A DNA stretch of 64,000 nucleotides from Photobacterium galatheae. Its GTDB lineage: Bacteria; Pseudomonadota; Gammaproteobacteria; Enterobacterales; Vibrionaceae. The position numbers were made by a program, and so were the translations under genes. Under the pieces are notes generated by a model. It made no database searches and had not been told where the DNA came from. It saw only the letters and a list, made by a program, of their open reading frames with translations. This document shows positions 42,834 through 51,797 of this stretch, piece after piece. The stretch covers positions 62,001-126,000 of the forward strand of contig NZ_JMIB01000027.1 in NCBI RefSeq assembly GCF_000695255.1, read 5' to 3'. Each line of letters begins with the position of its first letter. The first letter of the stretch is position 1.

Positions 42834-44177
42834 ATGAATAATAGAATAGATATAGCGTTTGAGTCTCTAAAAAGCTGCGGCTTTGATAAGAATATCTTCA
42901 ACATCATCTCTAACTTCTCTGCTGAGGAGTGGATTCAAGTTATCACTCAAAAAGACACCTTAGAGGGAAAAGCGAAGTATGCGCTTTTTATCCCTTACTT
43001 AATCTATACGTATGATGAAATGAAGATGAAAGAGATCGCAGAGAAATCTTCTGAGCAATGTATCAGTTTTGCTCTGGTTGATGCCTGGTACGCGACTATC
43101 TACGGAAACTATACTGAGAAGGATCTGCAACCGTTATTCAGCGACATCACCAGAACACCGACACTGCTTCATGTCTTTGAAGGTTATTTACTGAAACGGA
43201 TTGAGTTTGCTGATTATGGCGAAGATATTTCCAGTTTTATCACATCAAAATTTAAGATGTTGCTGCAGGGATATCTTGAAGCTTTAAAAGTGAAAGGTGC
43301 CCATCACACAGAAGCACAGAAAGTTCTGATCGGTGCCTCCTCTGGTGTTTCTGTGTACCCACCGATGACCGACTACAGTACTGACCGACTAGACTCGATC
43401 AATCATTTTGTCTACTTCTTGGCAGCACTCGAGCTTTGTGTTCAGTCCTTGAACATTCAAGACAACAACCCGTCTGACAAAGATATGATTCGACAGGGAA
43501 AGTTATTCGAACTTATCGAGAAAAATGCAGAGAGCGTGAAAGACAGATATCAAAACGAGCGGCAATTTAAAGAAGCCTATGTGTATGTTGTCGATAATTT
43601 TGAGCGATACATGAACCGATTCTCTGCTTACATGTTTAGCCATGATGAGCAAGAGTTACTGGCTTTTATCTTTCGAAGCAAAGGATTTGCGCCTGACAAG
43701 GAACAAGTGCCTCTGAACAGTTCTCAAACAGAGCCACCGCTCAGAACACGAGATGAAGATGACTTTGAACTCAACCCGATGCATGCTTTAGACAGTCATG
43801 CAGAGCCAACGGAAATTATTCCGAAAAAGGAAAGTTCAGAAACGCGAAGCCTGTTTTCTCGGTTCAAAGCGCTGTTCGAGGCAATCGGAGAAACCGATAA
43901 GCCGGCAGATCCGAATCATGCATCAGCCAAAAAATATGAGTCAGAGAAAACGGTGAAAAAGAAAAAAGAGCAAGAAGACGACGATTCTTATGATGCGCTT
44001 ATTATTTCTGCGAAAAAGAAAAATAGCAGCCTTCCCCTGATCTTGATTACTGTTTCTGTGGTATTGGTCGGTGTGTTTTTAGTCGCGAAAGGTGGGGAAG
44101 AGGAAACGTCAATCATTGATAAATCTCAGTCAGAGATGGAGCAACCCTCTGAATTTAGAACGATTATCGAAAGGTAA
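42834..44177 (+). CDS. Single-pass membrane protein, 447 aa
   Basis: Not recognised. It has a large helical cytoplasmic N-terminal domain (1-285), a polar linker rich in Ser, Glu and Lys (290-390), one transmembrane helix (~394-414, SLPLILITVSVVLVGVFLVA) and a short periplasmic tail. The layout recalls bitopic division or polarity factors, and its place between minC and tolB supports a cell-division role, but no homology is visible. The next gene begins 13 bases after the stop. Confidence 0.65.
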   Translation: MNNRIDIAFESLKSCGFDKNIFNIISNFSAEEWIQVITQKDTLEGKAKYALFIPYLIYTYDEMKMKEIAEKSSEQCISFALVDAWYATIYGNYTEKDLQPLFSDITRTPTLLHVFEGYLLKRIEFADYGEDISSFITSKFKMLLQGYLEALKVKGAHHTEAQKVLIGASSGVSVYPPMTDYSTDRLDSINHFVYFLAALELCVQSLNIQDNNPSDKDMIRQGKLFELIEKNAESVKDRYQNERQFKEAYVYVVDNFERYMNRFSAYMFSHDEQELLAFIFRSKGFAPDKEQVPLNSSQTEPPLRTRDEDDFELNPMHALDSHAEPTEIIPKKESSETRSLFSRFKALFEAIGETDKPADPNHASAKKYESEKTVKKKKEQEDDDSYDALIISAKKKNSSLPLILITVSVVLVGVFLVAKGGEEETSIIDKSQSEMEQPSEFRTIIER

Positions 44178-44190
44178 TTGAAAGAGACTC

Positions 44191-44742
44191 ATGAAACAAA
44201 AACTCATTCTTTCCAAAAAAAAGCGTCGAACAGCGAGGCGGCCATTATTACTGCTGACCATTGTCGCTTTCGTTGTGATCGGTGGAGGGATGACTGTCGT
44301 CCAAGAAGTACTGATGAGCACCGATAGCCGTGTGAATTGTCAATCTAGCGTGTGCGAAAGACAGGTGGTATTCAACTTAGGTACTACAGAAACGACCAAT
44401 CCTGAAAGTCAGGAAGAGCTTCTGAAAGAAAGCGATGAAACGAGAAGTATTGAAAGACTTCAGAATGTTGAGCTGGAAAACGACAGACTCCTCTTACAAA
44501 GGGATCTGCAAAGATTCATCAGTGACAATGTCACTTCTAAGCCCTTTAATTACAAACAGTCCGACTTTTGCATACTGGGACTTTCAACAAACGCGAAAAA
44601 AATTGTCACTGAAACATGCTCGAATTATGTATTTAAGCGAACAATAGACTTAGCACTGGAAGACAAGAACATTCAGATATTGGCAACAAAGTATGACTTT
44701 AAACAAGAATCACCAACATTTGAAGTGAGATTGAAATTTTGA
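44191..44742 (+). CDS. Single-pass membrane protein, 183 aa
   Basis: Not recognised. It has a basic N-terminus (KKKRRTARRP), a transmembrane helix (~17-36, LLLLTIVAFVVIGGGMTVVQ) and a periplasmic domain with four cysteines (NCQSSVCERQ and two later), a candidate for disulfide linkage. It sits between a membrane protein and tolB, overlapping tolB by 4 bases (TTGA). It is a plausible Tol/Min partner by context only. Confidence 0.65.
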   Translation: MKQKLILSKKKRRTARRPLLLLTIVAFVVIGGGMTVVQEVLMSTDSRVNCQSSVCERQVVFNLGTTETTNPESQEELLKESDETRSIERLQNVELENDRLLLQRDLQRFISDNVTSKPFNYKQSDFCILGLSTNAKKIVTETCSNYVFKRTIDLALEDKNIQILATKYDFKQESPTFEVRLKF

Positions 44743-45929
44743 GAAAAATCACCCAAAGACTCGTCCCTCTTATTCTGGTCACAACCTGTGCTCACGTTTT
44801 TGCTTCACCAGTTGATGGGATTAATATCGTTCAAAATGGCGGATCTTCAGGAAAACTAACTGCCATCATCTCAGATGAGATACCAGAATTTGTCTCGAAA
44901 AGGCTGGGGGTACTTCCAGATGTCAATTTGTATCAAGGGGAGTGCGGCGCTGTATCCCGAAAAATCAAAAGGCAGGCTGCATGTGTTGAACTGAATGAAA
45001 ACGGACAGATTGTTACATCTGTTCCCGATTCACACAATTCAATAAAACAAACGACATTCAGCTTTAAAAATGGCCGGAAACGTTTGAATCCAAAAGAAGA
45101 GATCGCGTTGACTAAAGCTATCTATATGGTGTTATCCGGGAACAAATCATCCATTTTTGATACAAAACTTGTTTATATCAGTAAGCACAGTAATGGCAAG
45201 TATATTCTTCGTGTATCAGACTACGATGGAAGTTCTCCAGTAACGATCCACGAAAGCCGTGAACCCATCCTGACACCCAGCTGGTCACCCAATGGGAAGT
45301 ACCTCACCTACGTTTCATTTGAAAGTGTCAGGGCCTCAATCTTTGTACAAGAGGTTCAGTCAAAGCGCAGGATAAAAGTGATTACCCTCAGAGGGCTGAA
45401 TGCATACCCGTCATTTGATAGTGATAGCGCTCTCCTTGTCTCTTTAAGTCAAGAGAAGCCGACATCTGAGATATACAGGTATGACATTCAAACCGGGGAA
45501 TTAAAGCGGATGAAACGTTCCGGCCGTGCTGACATTTTTCCTAAACGGATCAATGAAGAGACTTACCTCAAGGTGGGATTATCATCACAGGACACACCTT
45601 ATGCATATGTCGTCGAAAAAGGGCGGCAGAAGCCAATCTCGTCCAAGCCACTGAATGCTATCTCTGTCTCAAAAAATGGTGACGTGGTGGGCCTTTCAGG
45701 CAACAACTTAGTGTATTTAAAAAAAACGGATGATGGTTGGGATGAAATGAAGTATTTAGCAAAGGGTTCAAGTATCGAATCTCCAAGCATTTCACAAAAT
45801 GGAAAATCGATTTACTTCTCGGTACAAGAAAAAGAAAGAGTTTTTATCAAAATGGCTTCAAATACAGGAAAAAATATACTTTCCTTTAGGGTAAATCACG
45901 AAGATTTAATTCAAGTTTCAGCATTATAA
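44739..45929 (+). CDS. tolB: TolB, periplasmic beta-propeller of the Tol-Pal system
   Basis: At 396 aa it has near-family length (430 in E. coli). The N-terminal signal segment is followed by the TolB_N domain, then propeller blades with WD40-like repeats: YILRVSDYDGSSP, REPILTPSWSPNGKYLTYVSF (the highly conserved PxWSPDGxxLAYxS blade), YRYDIQTGELKRMKRSGR and SPSISQNGKSIYFS. The start is TTG, overlapping the previous stop. It shuttles between TolA and Pal. Blade motifs are clear though divergent. Confidence 0.93.
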   Translation: MRKITQRLVPLILVTTCAHVFASPVDGINIVQNGGSSGKLTAIISDEIPEFVSKRLGVLPDVNLYQGECGAVSRKIKRQAACVELNENGQIVTSVPDSHNSIKQTTFSFKNGRKRLNPKEEIALTKAIYMVLSGNKSSIFDTKLVYISKHSNGKYILRVSDYDGSSPVTIHESREPILTPSWSPNGKYLTYVSFESVRASIFVQEVQSKRRIKVITLRGLNAYPSFDSDSALLVSLSQEKPTSEIYRYDIQTGELKRMKRSGRADIFPKRINEETYLKVGLSSQDTPYAYVVEKGRQKPISSKPLNAISVSKNGDVVGLSGNNLVYLKKTDDGWDEMKYLAKGSSIESPSISQNGKSIYFSVQEKERVFIKMASNTGKNILSFRVNHEDLIQVSAL

Positions 45930-46538
45930 ATGATAAATATGAATAAAAAACACACGATCAGTGCAGTCTTCGCAGCAATCCTCTTAAGCGGGTGTTCTGC
46001 AACTCAAAACACATATTCTGAAAAATTCGAGCGTTCAACACCAAGTGAACCCGTCACGATGGAAACGCTTTTTGCAGATGAAACTGTTGTTTATACCGAA
46101 GCAGATATTGCTGAGGAAAAGAATGCTATCCTTGGCGAATATCACGGATATTATTCTGCCGACGAATTCCTATACGAATTGAGTGAGAAAGGCGTCGATC
46201 TTTCAGTGATTGAAAATGGAACGGTGAACTTTGCCTTTGACTCTTCTGCGCTTACCGACGAAGCGAAAGCATTGATCGCCAATCATGCTGATCTGCTCAA
46301 AGAGTCAGAGAAAATAAAAGTAATTCTGGAGGGACATACAGATAGCACTGGGGATCGCTCTTACAACTTAAAACTAGGTGAGCGACGCGCACTTGCTGTG
46401 AAGAATTACGCGCTTTCACTTGGTGTTCAGCCACATCAGATTGAGGTGATCTCCTACGGCGAAGAAAAGCTCATCAATCAAGAGCTGACCGAAGCAGAGA
46501 AAACAATGAATCGCCGCGCAGAATTTGTATATAAATAA
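45930..46538 (+). CDS. pal: Pal, peptidoglycan-associated lipoprotein
   Basis: This 202-aa protein has a lipoprotein signal with lipobox LLSGC (Cys at ~22). After a linker comes the OmpA-family domain: GTVNFAFDSSALTDEAKALI, ILEGHTDSTGDRSYNLKLGE, RRALAVKNYALSLGVQ and NRRAEFVYK. Here the GHTD and NxxLGxxRA peptidoglycan-binding residues are intact. It anchors the outer membrane to the wall and ends the tolB-pal pair. An in-frame ATG at 45939 is an alternative start. Confidence 0.94.
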   Translation: MINMNKKHTISAVFAAILLSGCSATQNTYSEKFERSTPSEPVTMETLFADETVVYTEADIAEEKNAILGEYHGYYSADEFLYELSEKGVDLSVIENGTVNFAFDSSALTDEAKALIANHADLLKESEKIKVILEGHTDSTGDRSYNLKLGERRALAVKNYALSLGVQPHQIEVISYGEEKLINQELTEAEKTMNRRAEFVYK

Positions 46539-46550
46539 AAAATTAAATAG

Positions 46551-47360
46551 ATGAGCAAAGTAATTGTAACTACATCAGGAAAAGGGGGCGTAGGAAAAAC
46601 GACCAGTTCCGCTGCAATCGCTATGGGTCTCGCAATGCAGGGGCAGAAAACCTGCGTGATTGACTTTGACATTGGGCTGCGCAACCTTGACCTCATTCTT
46701 GGCGTTGAACGCCGGGTCATTTATGACTTCATTCATGTGATTCATGGTGAAGCGAGCCTGAATCAGGCTTTAATTAAAGACAAGCACTGCGATAACTTGT
46801 ACGTGCTTGCAGCCTCACAAACAAGAGATAAAGATGCCTTAACGAAAGAAGGGGTGCAAACAGTGATCGAAGAACTGAAAATGAAGGACTTTGATTACAT
46901 TATCTGTGACTCTCCTGCGGGTATTGAGGGTGGAGCCAAGCATGCACTCTATTGGGCAGATGAAGCAATTGTCGTGACCAACCCTGAGGTCAGCTCTGTG
47001 AGAGATTCAGATCGGATGTTAGGGATGTTAGGCTCGAATACTTATCGGGCTGAGCAAAACCTCGATCCCGTGAAACAAAATCTATTGATTACTCGATATG
47101 ACTCAGCAAGAGTTGAGAAGGGAGAAATGCTTAAAGTTGAGGATATTGAAGAGATCCTCGGCGCGATTAAGCTGATTGGGGTGATTCCCGAAGATACAAA
47201 CGTGATGAACTCATCCAACAAAGGTCAGCCAGTCATCCTCAGTGAAAGCCGAGCATCTGAGGGTTATAAAGACGTTGTTGCACGCCTACTTGGGGAAGAA
47301 CGCCCGATGCGGTTTATTTCGGAGGAGAAAAGTTTCTTAAAGAGACTGTTTGGTGGCTGA
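46551..47360 (+). CDS. minD: MinD, division-site ATPase
   Basis: This 269-aa protein is strongly conserved: the deviant Walker A (GKGGVGKTTSSAAIA), switch regions (VIDFDIGLRNLDLILGVERR and ICDSPAGIEGGAKHA), and the C-terminal membrane-targeting amphipathic helix EEKSFLKRLFGG, almost identical to the enterobacterial one. All catalytic residues are present, so it should oscillate on the membrane with MinE and bring MinC to the poles. It is the best conserved member of the Min set, in contrast to the distant minC. Confidence 0.97.
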   Translation: MSKVIVTTSGKGGVGKTTSSAAIAMGLAMQGQKTCVIDFDIGLRNLDLILGVERRVIYDFIHVIHGEASLNQALIKDKHCDNLYVLAASQTRDKDALTKEGVQTVIEELKMKDFDYIICDSPAGIEGGAKHALYWADEAIVVTNPEVSSVRDSDRMLGMLGSNTYRAEQNLDPVKQNLLITRYDSARVEKGEMLKVEDIEEILGAIKLIGVIPEDTNVMNSSNKGQPVILSESRASEGYKDVVARLLGEERPMRFISEEKSFLKRLFGG

Positions 47361-47361
47361 T

Positions 47362-47619
47362 ATGGACTTTTTCACTAGACTCTTCGGAAAGAAAGAATCC
47401 TCGGCTGATGTCGCGAAAGCTCGATTGTCAGTGATTGTCGCTGCAAGTTCGGGCGCAGATTGCGAGCTCGTGAGAGAATTACAGGATTGTGTAAGAACCG
47501 CAGTGCTTGAGTTTTATCGCAAAAAAAATCTGAGCGATGAAGAAATTGAGAACTTAAATTACAGCCTCAATGACGAGACTGGGATTATGGAAGTTCAAAT
47601 TCCGCTTCAAAGTAAATAA
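47362..47619 (+). CDS. minE: MinE, topological specificity factor
   Basis: This 85-aa protein has an N-terminal amphipathic membrane-binding region (DFFTRLFGKKESS), the MinD-contact helix (VAKARLSVIVAASSG, counterpart of KERLQIIVA) and the C-terminal beta-dimer domain. The start at 47362 follows the minD stop by one base; an upstream in-frame ATG at 47350 overlaps minD. Size and layout are normal. A strong bidirectional terminator follows. Confidence 0.93.
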   Translation: MDFFTRLFGKKESSADVAKARLSVIVAASSGADCELVRELQDCVRTAVLEFYRKKNLSDEEIENLNYSLNDETGIMEVQIPLQSK

Positions 47620-47642
47620 AAAGGAGGCTGAAGCCTCCTTTT
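47619..47642. terminator. Bidirectional rho-independent terminator
   Basis: AAAAGGAGGCT / AGCCTCCTTTT, an 11-bp stem with a 2-base loop. It overlaps the last base of minE and also serves the convergent oxygenase gene. Confidence 0.93.
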
Positions 47643-47708
47643 GTCCCCCAAAGGTCATCCTTTTTGTCTTTCATCTTCTCATTTCGAGCTCTGAAATTCG
47701 TCATGAGC

Positions 47709-48446
47709 TCAAGAAACAGCGACATGATTTGGCCATAATACTTTGCTTTGTACTTGGAAATCATCTTTGACCTTGAGATCAAATCCGAGGGTAATCGTGA
47801 TCCTTTTCTCTTCAGGCCTTGTTAACTGAAAGCATCGATGTGCCATGAAATGATTATGGTTATTGACAACGACCATCGTTCCATTCGCTGGCGAAACAAT
47901 GCCATTTGAAACAATCTCATCAGCGCGATCCACATAGTGAATCAAACAGTTATCCCCATCCCGATAAGGAACTTTACCATATTCAAACTGCCCACCCAGC
48001 GCATCATCCCAATCATCATAATCGGTCAGGTAGATCAACACGACAAAAGCGCCACCTTCGATGGCATCACTATGCCAAGCACATCCTTCACTGCCATCCC
48101 AAAGATCAGCAAATTTCATCACGAAATCATGCTGACCACTGACCTCACTGAAGCACTCAGATAACAAAACCTGGCTGAGTGCATACATGATTTGGTCGTT
48201 TAAAGACTCAAGGATGAGTTGATTGAAGTGCTTCGCTTCCTGAATATGGTCTTTTTCTTTGTGGAAGCGGCTATGCAACACTTCTGCGGGTCTGAATTCT
48301 TCCGCAATGAGTTTATAAATCCCTTCAGGGTCTGGATACCAGTGTAATTGAGAGGTCATTGCTTCTAAAAGAAGAATCAGATGTGGGGGTAATGTTGAAG
48401 AAGACCCGCCTTTCATGAATACGTCATCGAAGACTATATTGTTCAT
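47709..48446 (-). CDS. 2-oxoglutarate/Fe(II)-dependent dioxygenase
   Basis: This 245-aa protein has the jelly-roll oxygenase motif set: the iron ligand pair in GCAWHSDAIEGG (HxD, ~118), the strand VLIYLTDYDDW, the distal His in FMAHRCFQLT (~200) and the 2-oxoglutarate-binding Arg in EEKRITITLGF (~212). It resembles prolyl-4-hydroxylase-type or PKHD-type enzymes that hydroxylate protein or small-molecule substrates. The substrate is unknown. It is convergent with minE and divergent from 48536. Confidence 0.75.
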   Translation of the reverse strand: MNNIVFDDVFMKGGSSSTLPPHLILLLEAMTSQLHWYPDPEGIYKLIAEEFRPAEVLHSRFHKEKDHIQEAKHFNQLILESLNDQIMYALSQVLLSECFSEVSGQHDFVMKFADLWDGSEGCAWHSDAIEGGAFVVLIYLTDYDDWDDALGGQFEYGKVPYRDGDNCLIHYVDRADEIVSNGIVSPANGTMVVVNNHNHFMAHRCFQLTRPEEKRITITLGFDLKVKDDFQVQSKVLWPNHVAVS

Positions 48447-48494
48447 TTTTAATATAAATTAATACTTTAGACCGGGTCATTGTCAAGCATAAGC

Positions 48495-48535
48495 TTAACC
48501 AGTAAAAATGCATTTGCTATGATCTAATAAAAACA
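48495..48535 (+). promoter_or_regulatory. Near-leaderless promoter for the gene at 48536
   Basis: TTAACC (48495-48500), a 17-base spacer and TATGAT (48518-48523) are followed by 12 bases before the ATG. The predicted leader is about 5 bases. Confidence 0.55.
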
Positions 48536-49369
48536 ATGAACCCAACCAAGCAGACCTCCTCGGGTGAGGCGATGGAGAGCAGTTATGCTTCCAGTGAGAT
48601 TTCACCTTGCAGTCATTCTACAGCCGTATCTGAAGCTGTAGACGATAGTGGAAAAGGATACGACAAGCCAAATGAGACTCAAATACAATTATATAGAAAA
48701 AGGATGAAGTTCAACTTCATCATCGTTGGGAATACACCATTAATCAGCCTGATATTAGCCAGAGCGTATAGCGACATGGGCTATCGGGTTTGTATCATTA
48801 ATAAATACGCACCCTCTGTCGGGTTTGAGGGAATATTTTCCAATCCAAGTTTCATTGAGTTTTTGTTAAACGAGCTAAACATTGAATCCTGCCCATTTTT
48901 AGATGAGAAGAGCTTTATTAAAACACTGCTTGTCCATTCTAAACACAAACACCTAATACACTATTATGGCGAAAAGTATCGAGTCAGAGATTTTGGTTAT
49001 GATGAGCATTACAATTATTTCATCACGGATCAATCAAGCAAAAAAAAGACAACAGAAACTGATGAATTAATATACGATCTCATTGAGAAAAGAGAATCTC
49101 GTCTGATCGCTTATCTGCCCAGATCGCTTAAAATTAAGCAGCTGATCGGTGAGTGTATGATCGTGAACCATTGGAACCAATTTATCAAAGGCTGGGCAAC
49201 AGAAAAAGACACAGATTCGTTTAACTTTGTTACCCAAAGGCCGAATACGATCACACTCTTTGGTGGAGACAAGGTTTCGATTGATTTGAAAAGTGAAAGG
49301 CATGCCCAGCGTCTTCTCAACCAAGAGGTAAAGAAGTTGCTGAATGAAATCAATAAACTTAAGAAATAA
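48536..49369 (+). CDS. Hypothetical protein with Rossmann-like N-terminus
   Basis: This 277-aa protein has a Ser-rich, disordered N-terminal tail (~1-55), then FNFIIVGNTPLISLILARAY (~58-77) and YRVCIINK: a beta-alpha-beta unit like a dinucleotide-binding fold, but with GNTPLI in place of GxGxxG. The rest is unassigned and ends in a basic coiled coil (LLNQEVKKLLNEINKLKK). Start at 48536 is set by the promoter; an internal ATG at 48704 would begin right before the Rossmann-like unit. Redox activity is doubtful. Confidence 0.55.
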   Translation: MNPTKQTSSGEAMESSYASSEISPCSHSTAVSEAVDDSGKGYDKPNETQIQLYRKRMKFNFIIVGNTPLISLILARAYSDMGYRVCIINKYAPSVGFEGIFSNPSFIEFLLNELNIESCPFLDEKSFIKTLLVHSKHKHLIHYYGEKYRVRDFGYDEHYNYFITDQSSKKKTTETDELIYDLIEKRESRLIAYLPRSLKIKQLIGECMIVNHWNQFIKGWATEKDTDSFNFVTQRPNTITLFGGDKVSIDLKSERHAQRLLNQEVKKLLNEINKLKK

Positions 49370-49390
49370 AACGGTAAACGTTGATCGTAA

Positions 49391-49412
49391 AGGGTCTAAA
49401 AAGTTAGACCCT
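49391..49412. terminator. Stem-loop between convergent genes
   Basis: AGGGTCTAA / TTAGACCCT forms a 9-bp stem with a 4-base loop between the ends of the genes at 49369 (+) and 49429 (-). There is no T run, so it is a moderate candidate. Confidence 0.55.
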
Positions 49413-49428
49413 GACCATTCGGAATGAT

Positions 49429-50916
49429 TTAAAGGTGTCGTTGATAGTACTCAATGATTTCAGTGATGATCTGCATATCACCATCACTGAACGCTGAAGC
49501 ATTCTTCCTATTGAATAAGGTATCTATTTGATTTCTTGCTGTGAGCGGAGTGCCATCTATGGTCACTGCATTGTCTACAAGGCCGGACATTCGTTTAGCG
49601 ATATATTGATCCCAATGTGCTCTATCATCTCCCATGAATGAGCCAGGACTGTTTCTTCCAATCACTCGCATTGCAAGTTCTTTCGTCCGTTTCGTGGGCG
49701 CATTGACTGAAGTAAATTGATATCGCTCATCCCAATCTGTGATTGAATGAAATGTTTGAGCAAAATGTTTCTCGTCGAAATCCATGAAACCATCGCGATA
49801 GAGCCTCATATCATAATCCGTAAGGTCATCATGCGTCTTAGAATTCGTTTCAACACAATGAATCAGCGCTTTTATCTCGTCCATCTTTTTAAAGACAAGC
49901 TCCGTGTTGGCCTTCATCTGCGCTTTGATGTGAATAAGAGGATTCTCTCCGGCAACGTCTTCGTGATAACAGCTATTGGGGAAGAGGTTAGGGAGCTGGT
50001 TCAGCTTAATTTTCACCAGGCCTTTCCTGTCTAACCCCAAACGTTCCATGTCATCTTTTTTAAGAGAAAGGAGATTTCTTTTTGTCTCTTCAGGGAGAGA
50101 CAATATTGTCTCGGGAGAAATTTTTGCATCCCACGCCCAATAGACATTTTTATCTTCAGAAGAGGCAAACAGTGGAATGATATAACCAATGAAGTGGTGC
50201 TCCCTGTCATAGGGAGAGATATGAAACAGCCCGAGTTGGCTCTCTTCAGAGGTTAACAATGCCTGGATATACCACTTATCTCTGACCGAAAGGGCTAAGT
50301 CAAAAAATTCCGGGTCTGATAACTTTATCTTTTGCATCAGCGAAATCAGTGCATCGACATCGGATAAAGCATCATGGGCCTTATCGTGGATCACATCATT
50401 GGCCCTGGATAAATGCGCTAATTTCATTGAAACCCTTGTCTGTTCAGATCCAGATGAAATCGGAACAGAATGCCATTTCAGTAAATGAGGTCTTAAAGCA
50501 TAAACAGCCTGCATCAAAAGCATCGCATCATAGCGACTATTCCCATTCTTAAAGTGCCAATCGTATGCTGGGTATAAATTTCGATAAAAAAGGTGTCGAT
50601 GCCACTCATCATCGAACTTTAGAGAGTTATAGCCAACGACCACAGTATCATGACTCGATGTAATCAAATCATGAATCTTGCTGACGAAGTCGTATTCAGC
50701 GAAAGCGTTTTTCTCTATTCGAATGGAGTCGGGCGTCTGCTTTGTCACAAGACATGCCTGATACTCTGGGGTGAGATCGGCGGATGGTAAACAGAAAAAG
50801 TTTTCTGCCGAAAGTCTTTTCAAGTTTTCGTCAGTCTTAATCGCTGCATACTGACTTGCTGCGCCACCAAGGGGTGAGAGATTAAATGTCTCATAGTCAT
50901 TAAACACAAATCGCAT
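49429..50916 (-). CDS. sbcB: Exodeoxyribonuclease I
   Basis: At 495 aa it is near the 475 of E. coli ExoI. The DEDDh 3'-5' exonuclease motifs are present: FNDYETF (Asp and Glu, residues ~5-10), VGYNSLKFDDEWHRHLFYRN (~92-111), NSRYDAMLLMQAVYALRP, and KAHDALSDVDALISLM (catalytic His/Asp, ~170-185). The SH3-like and helical C-terminal domains follow. It degrades single-stranded DNA 3'-5' in repair and recombination. It starts 2 bases after the YfbR-like gene, implying a DNA/nucleotide operon. Confidence 0.93.
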   Translation of the reverse strand: MRFVFNDYETFNLSPLGGAASQYAAIKTDENLKRLSAENFFCLPSADLTPEYQACLVTKQTPDSIRIEKNAFAEYDFVSKIHDLITSSHDTVVVGYNSLKFDDEWHRHLFYRNLYPAYDWHFKNGNSRYDAMLLMQAVYALRPHLLKWHSVPISSGSEQTRVSMKLAHLSRANDVIHDKAHDALSDVDALISLMQKIKLSDPEFFDLALSVRDKWYIQALLTSEESQLGLFHISPYDREHHFIGYIIPLFASSEDKNVYWAWDAKISPETILSLPEETKRNLLSLKKDDMERLGLDRKGLVKIKLNQLPNLFPNSCYHEDVAGENPLIHIKAQMKANTELVFKKMDEIKALIHCVETNSKTHDDLTDYDMRLYRDGFMDFDEKHFAQTFHSITDWDERYQFTSVNAPTKRTKELAMRVIGRNSPGSFMGDDRAHWDQYIAKRMSGLVDNAVTIDGTPLTARNQIDTLFNRKNASAFSDGDMQIITEIIEYYQRHL

Positions 50917-50918
50917 GA

Positions 50919-51746
50919 TCAGCCTTTCGCTTTGTCTAAATCATCAATGGTTGGAAGAAACGTGATCATCTCATCAATGGTCAATTCATAAGCTTTTATG
51001 TAGTGATCATAAACAAACTTCACGGCTTGGTATTTCTCGATATATTCCGTTAAATCTTCTCTTAGCTGACCGGCTGCATAAGCAAAATCTGCATTGTTCG
51101 ATCGCAGTTCACATTTAGCTTTCGCATATGCACTGAGAAGGTCTGCTGCTTTCACAAAATCCTTTTCAAGCGGCGTACAGGCCATCAAAAAATACGGCGT
51201 GATAAAAGGAGACAGGATTGGGTCTATGGTCGCAGCAATTTTCTGAGCGATATAGCCTTCGGTTTCTTTTAAAAGTTTTCTGAGTTTTTCATCGCTGCTT
51301 TTTAAAACCCCATTCACGTCTTCACTGATTGATTCTGGCGAATCATGAAATAAGCAAAAGACAGCCAACCTCTCTGGAATCAAGTCTGTTTCAGGGTACA
51401 TAAATTGATGATAGGCACCCATCAGCAAACCAAGATATGCAACTGAAGCGCAATGGTCATTCAAACTTTCTTGCTGAATCGACTGAGACTTCGTCCATCT
51501 GGAAATACTGTTTTGCCGATGAAGGAATGCCATGAAAACACTTTGTCCTTCATACTTTTCTTTTAAAGCGGCAGAATCAACTGTTTTGGGAGAAATACAA
51601 TTGAGTGCATCGGTGCTTTCATCTTGCTCTGCAAGTATCCGGGCAACCTTTTTTCTTGCTTCTGGGTTTTCTAGAATGGATTCCCATGTCTTTTCTAAAT
51701 GTTTTTTATCAATCACAGGATGACTCATTATCAAAGATTTATTCAT
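50919..51746 (-). CDS. YfbR-like HD-domain 5'-deoxynucleotidase
   Basis: At 275 aa it is longer than E. coli YfbR (199) because of an N-terminal extension (~1-75). Core motifs are AFLHRQNSISRW (matching the RLKLINRW start), LNDHCASVAYLGLLMG (first metal His), AVFCLFHDSPES (the HD pair) and VKAADLLSAYAKAK (last metal Asp). These coordinate a divalent metal for dephosphorylating dNMPs. Coupled to exonuclease I, which releases dNMPs, it may recycle or drain nucleotides during the element's replication. Confidence 0.8.
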   Translation of the reverse strand: MNKSLIMSHPVIDKKHLEKTWESILENPEARKKVARILAEQDESTDALNCISPKTVDSAALKEKYEGQSVFMAFLHRQNSISRWTKSQSIQQESLNDHCASVAYLGLLMGAYHQFMYPETDLIPERLAVFCLFHDSPESISEDVNGVLKSSDEKLRKLLKETEGYIAQKIAATIDPILSPFITPYFLMACTPLEKDFVKAADLLSAYAKAKCELRSNNADFAYAAGQLREDLTEYIEKYQAVKFVYDHYIKAYELTIDEMITFLPTIDDLDKAKG

Positions 51747-51797
51747 CGATTATTTTACAGTAAAGTTTCGTCTATTCAACAAAGAAGTATGAATGAA

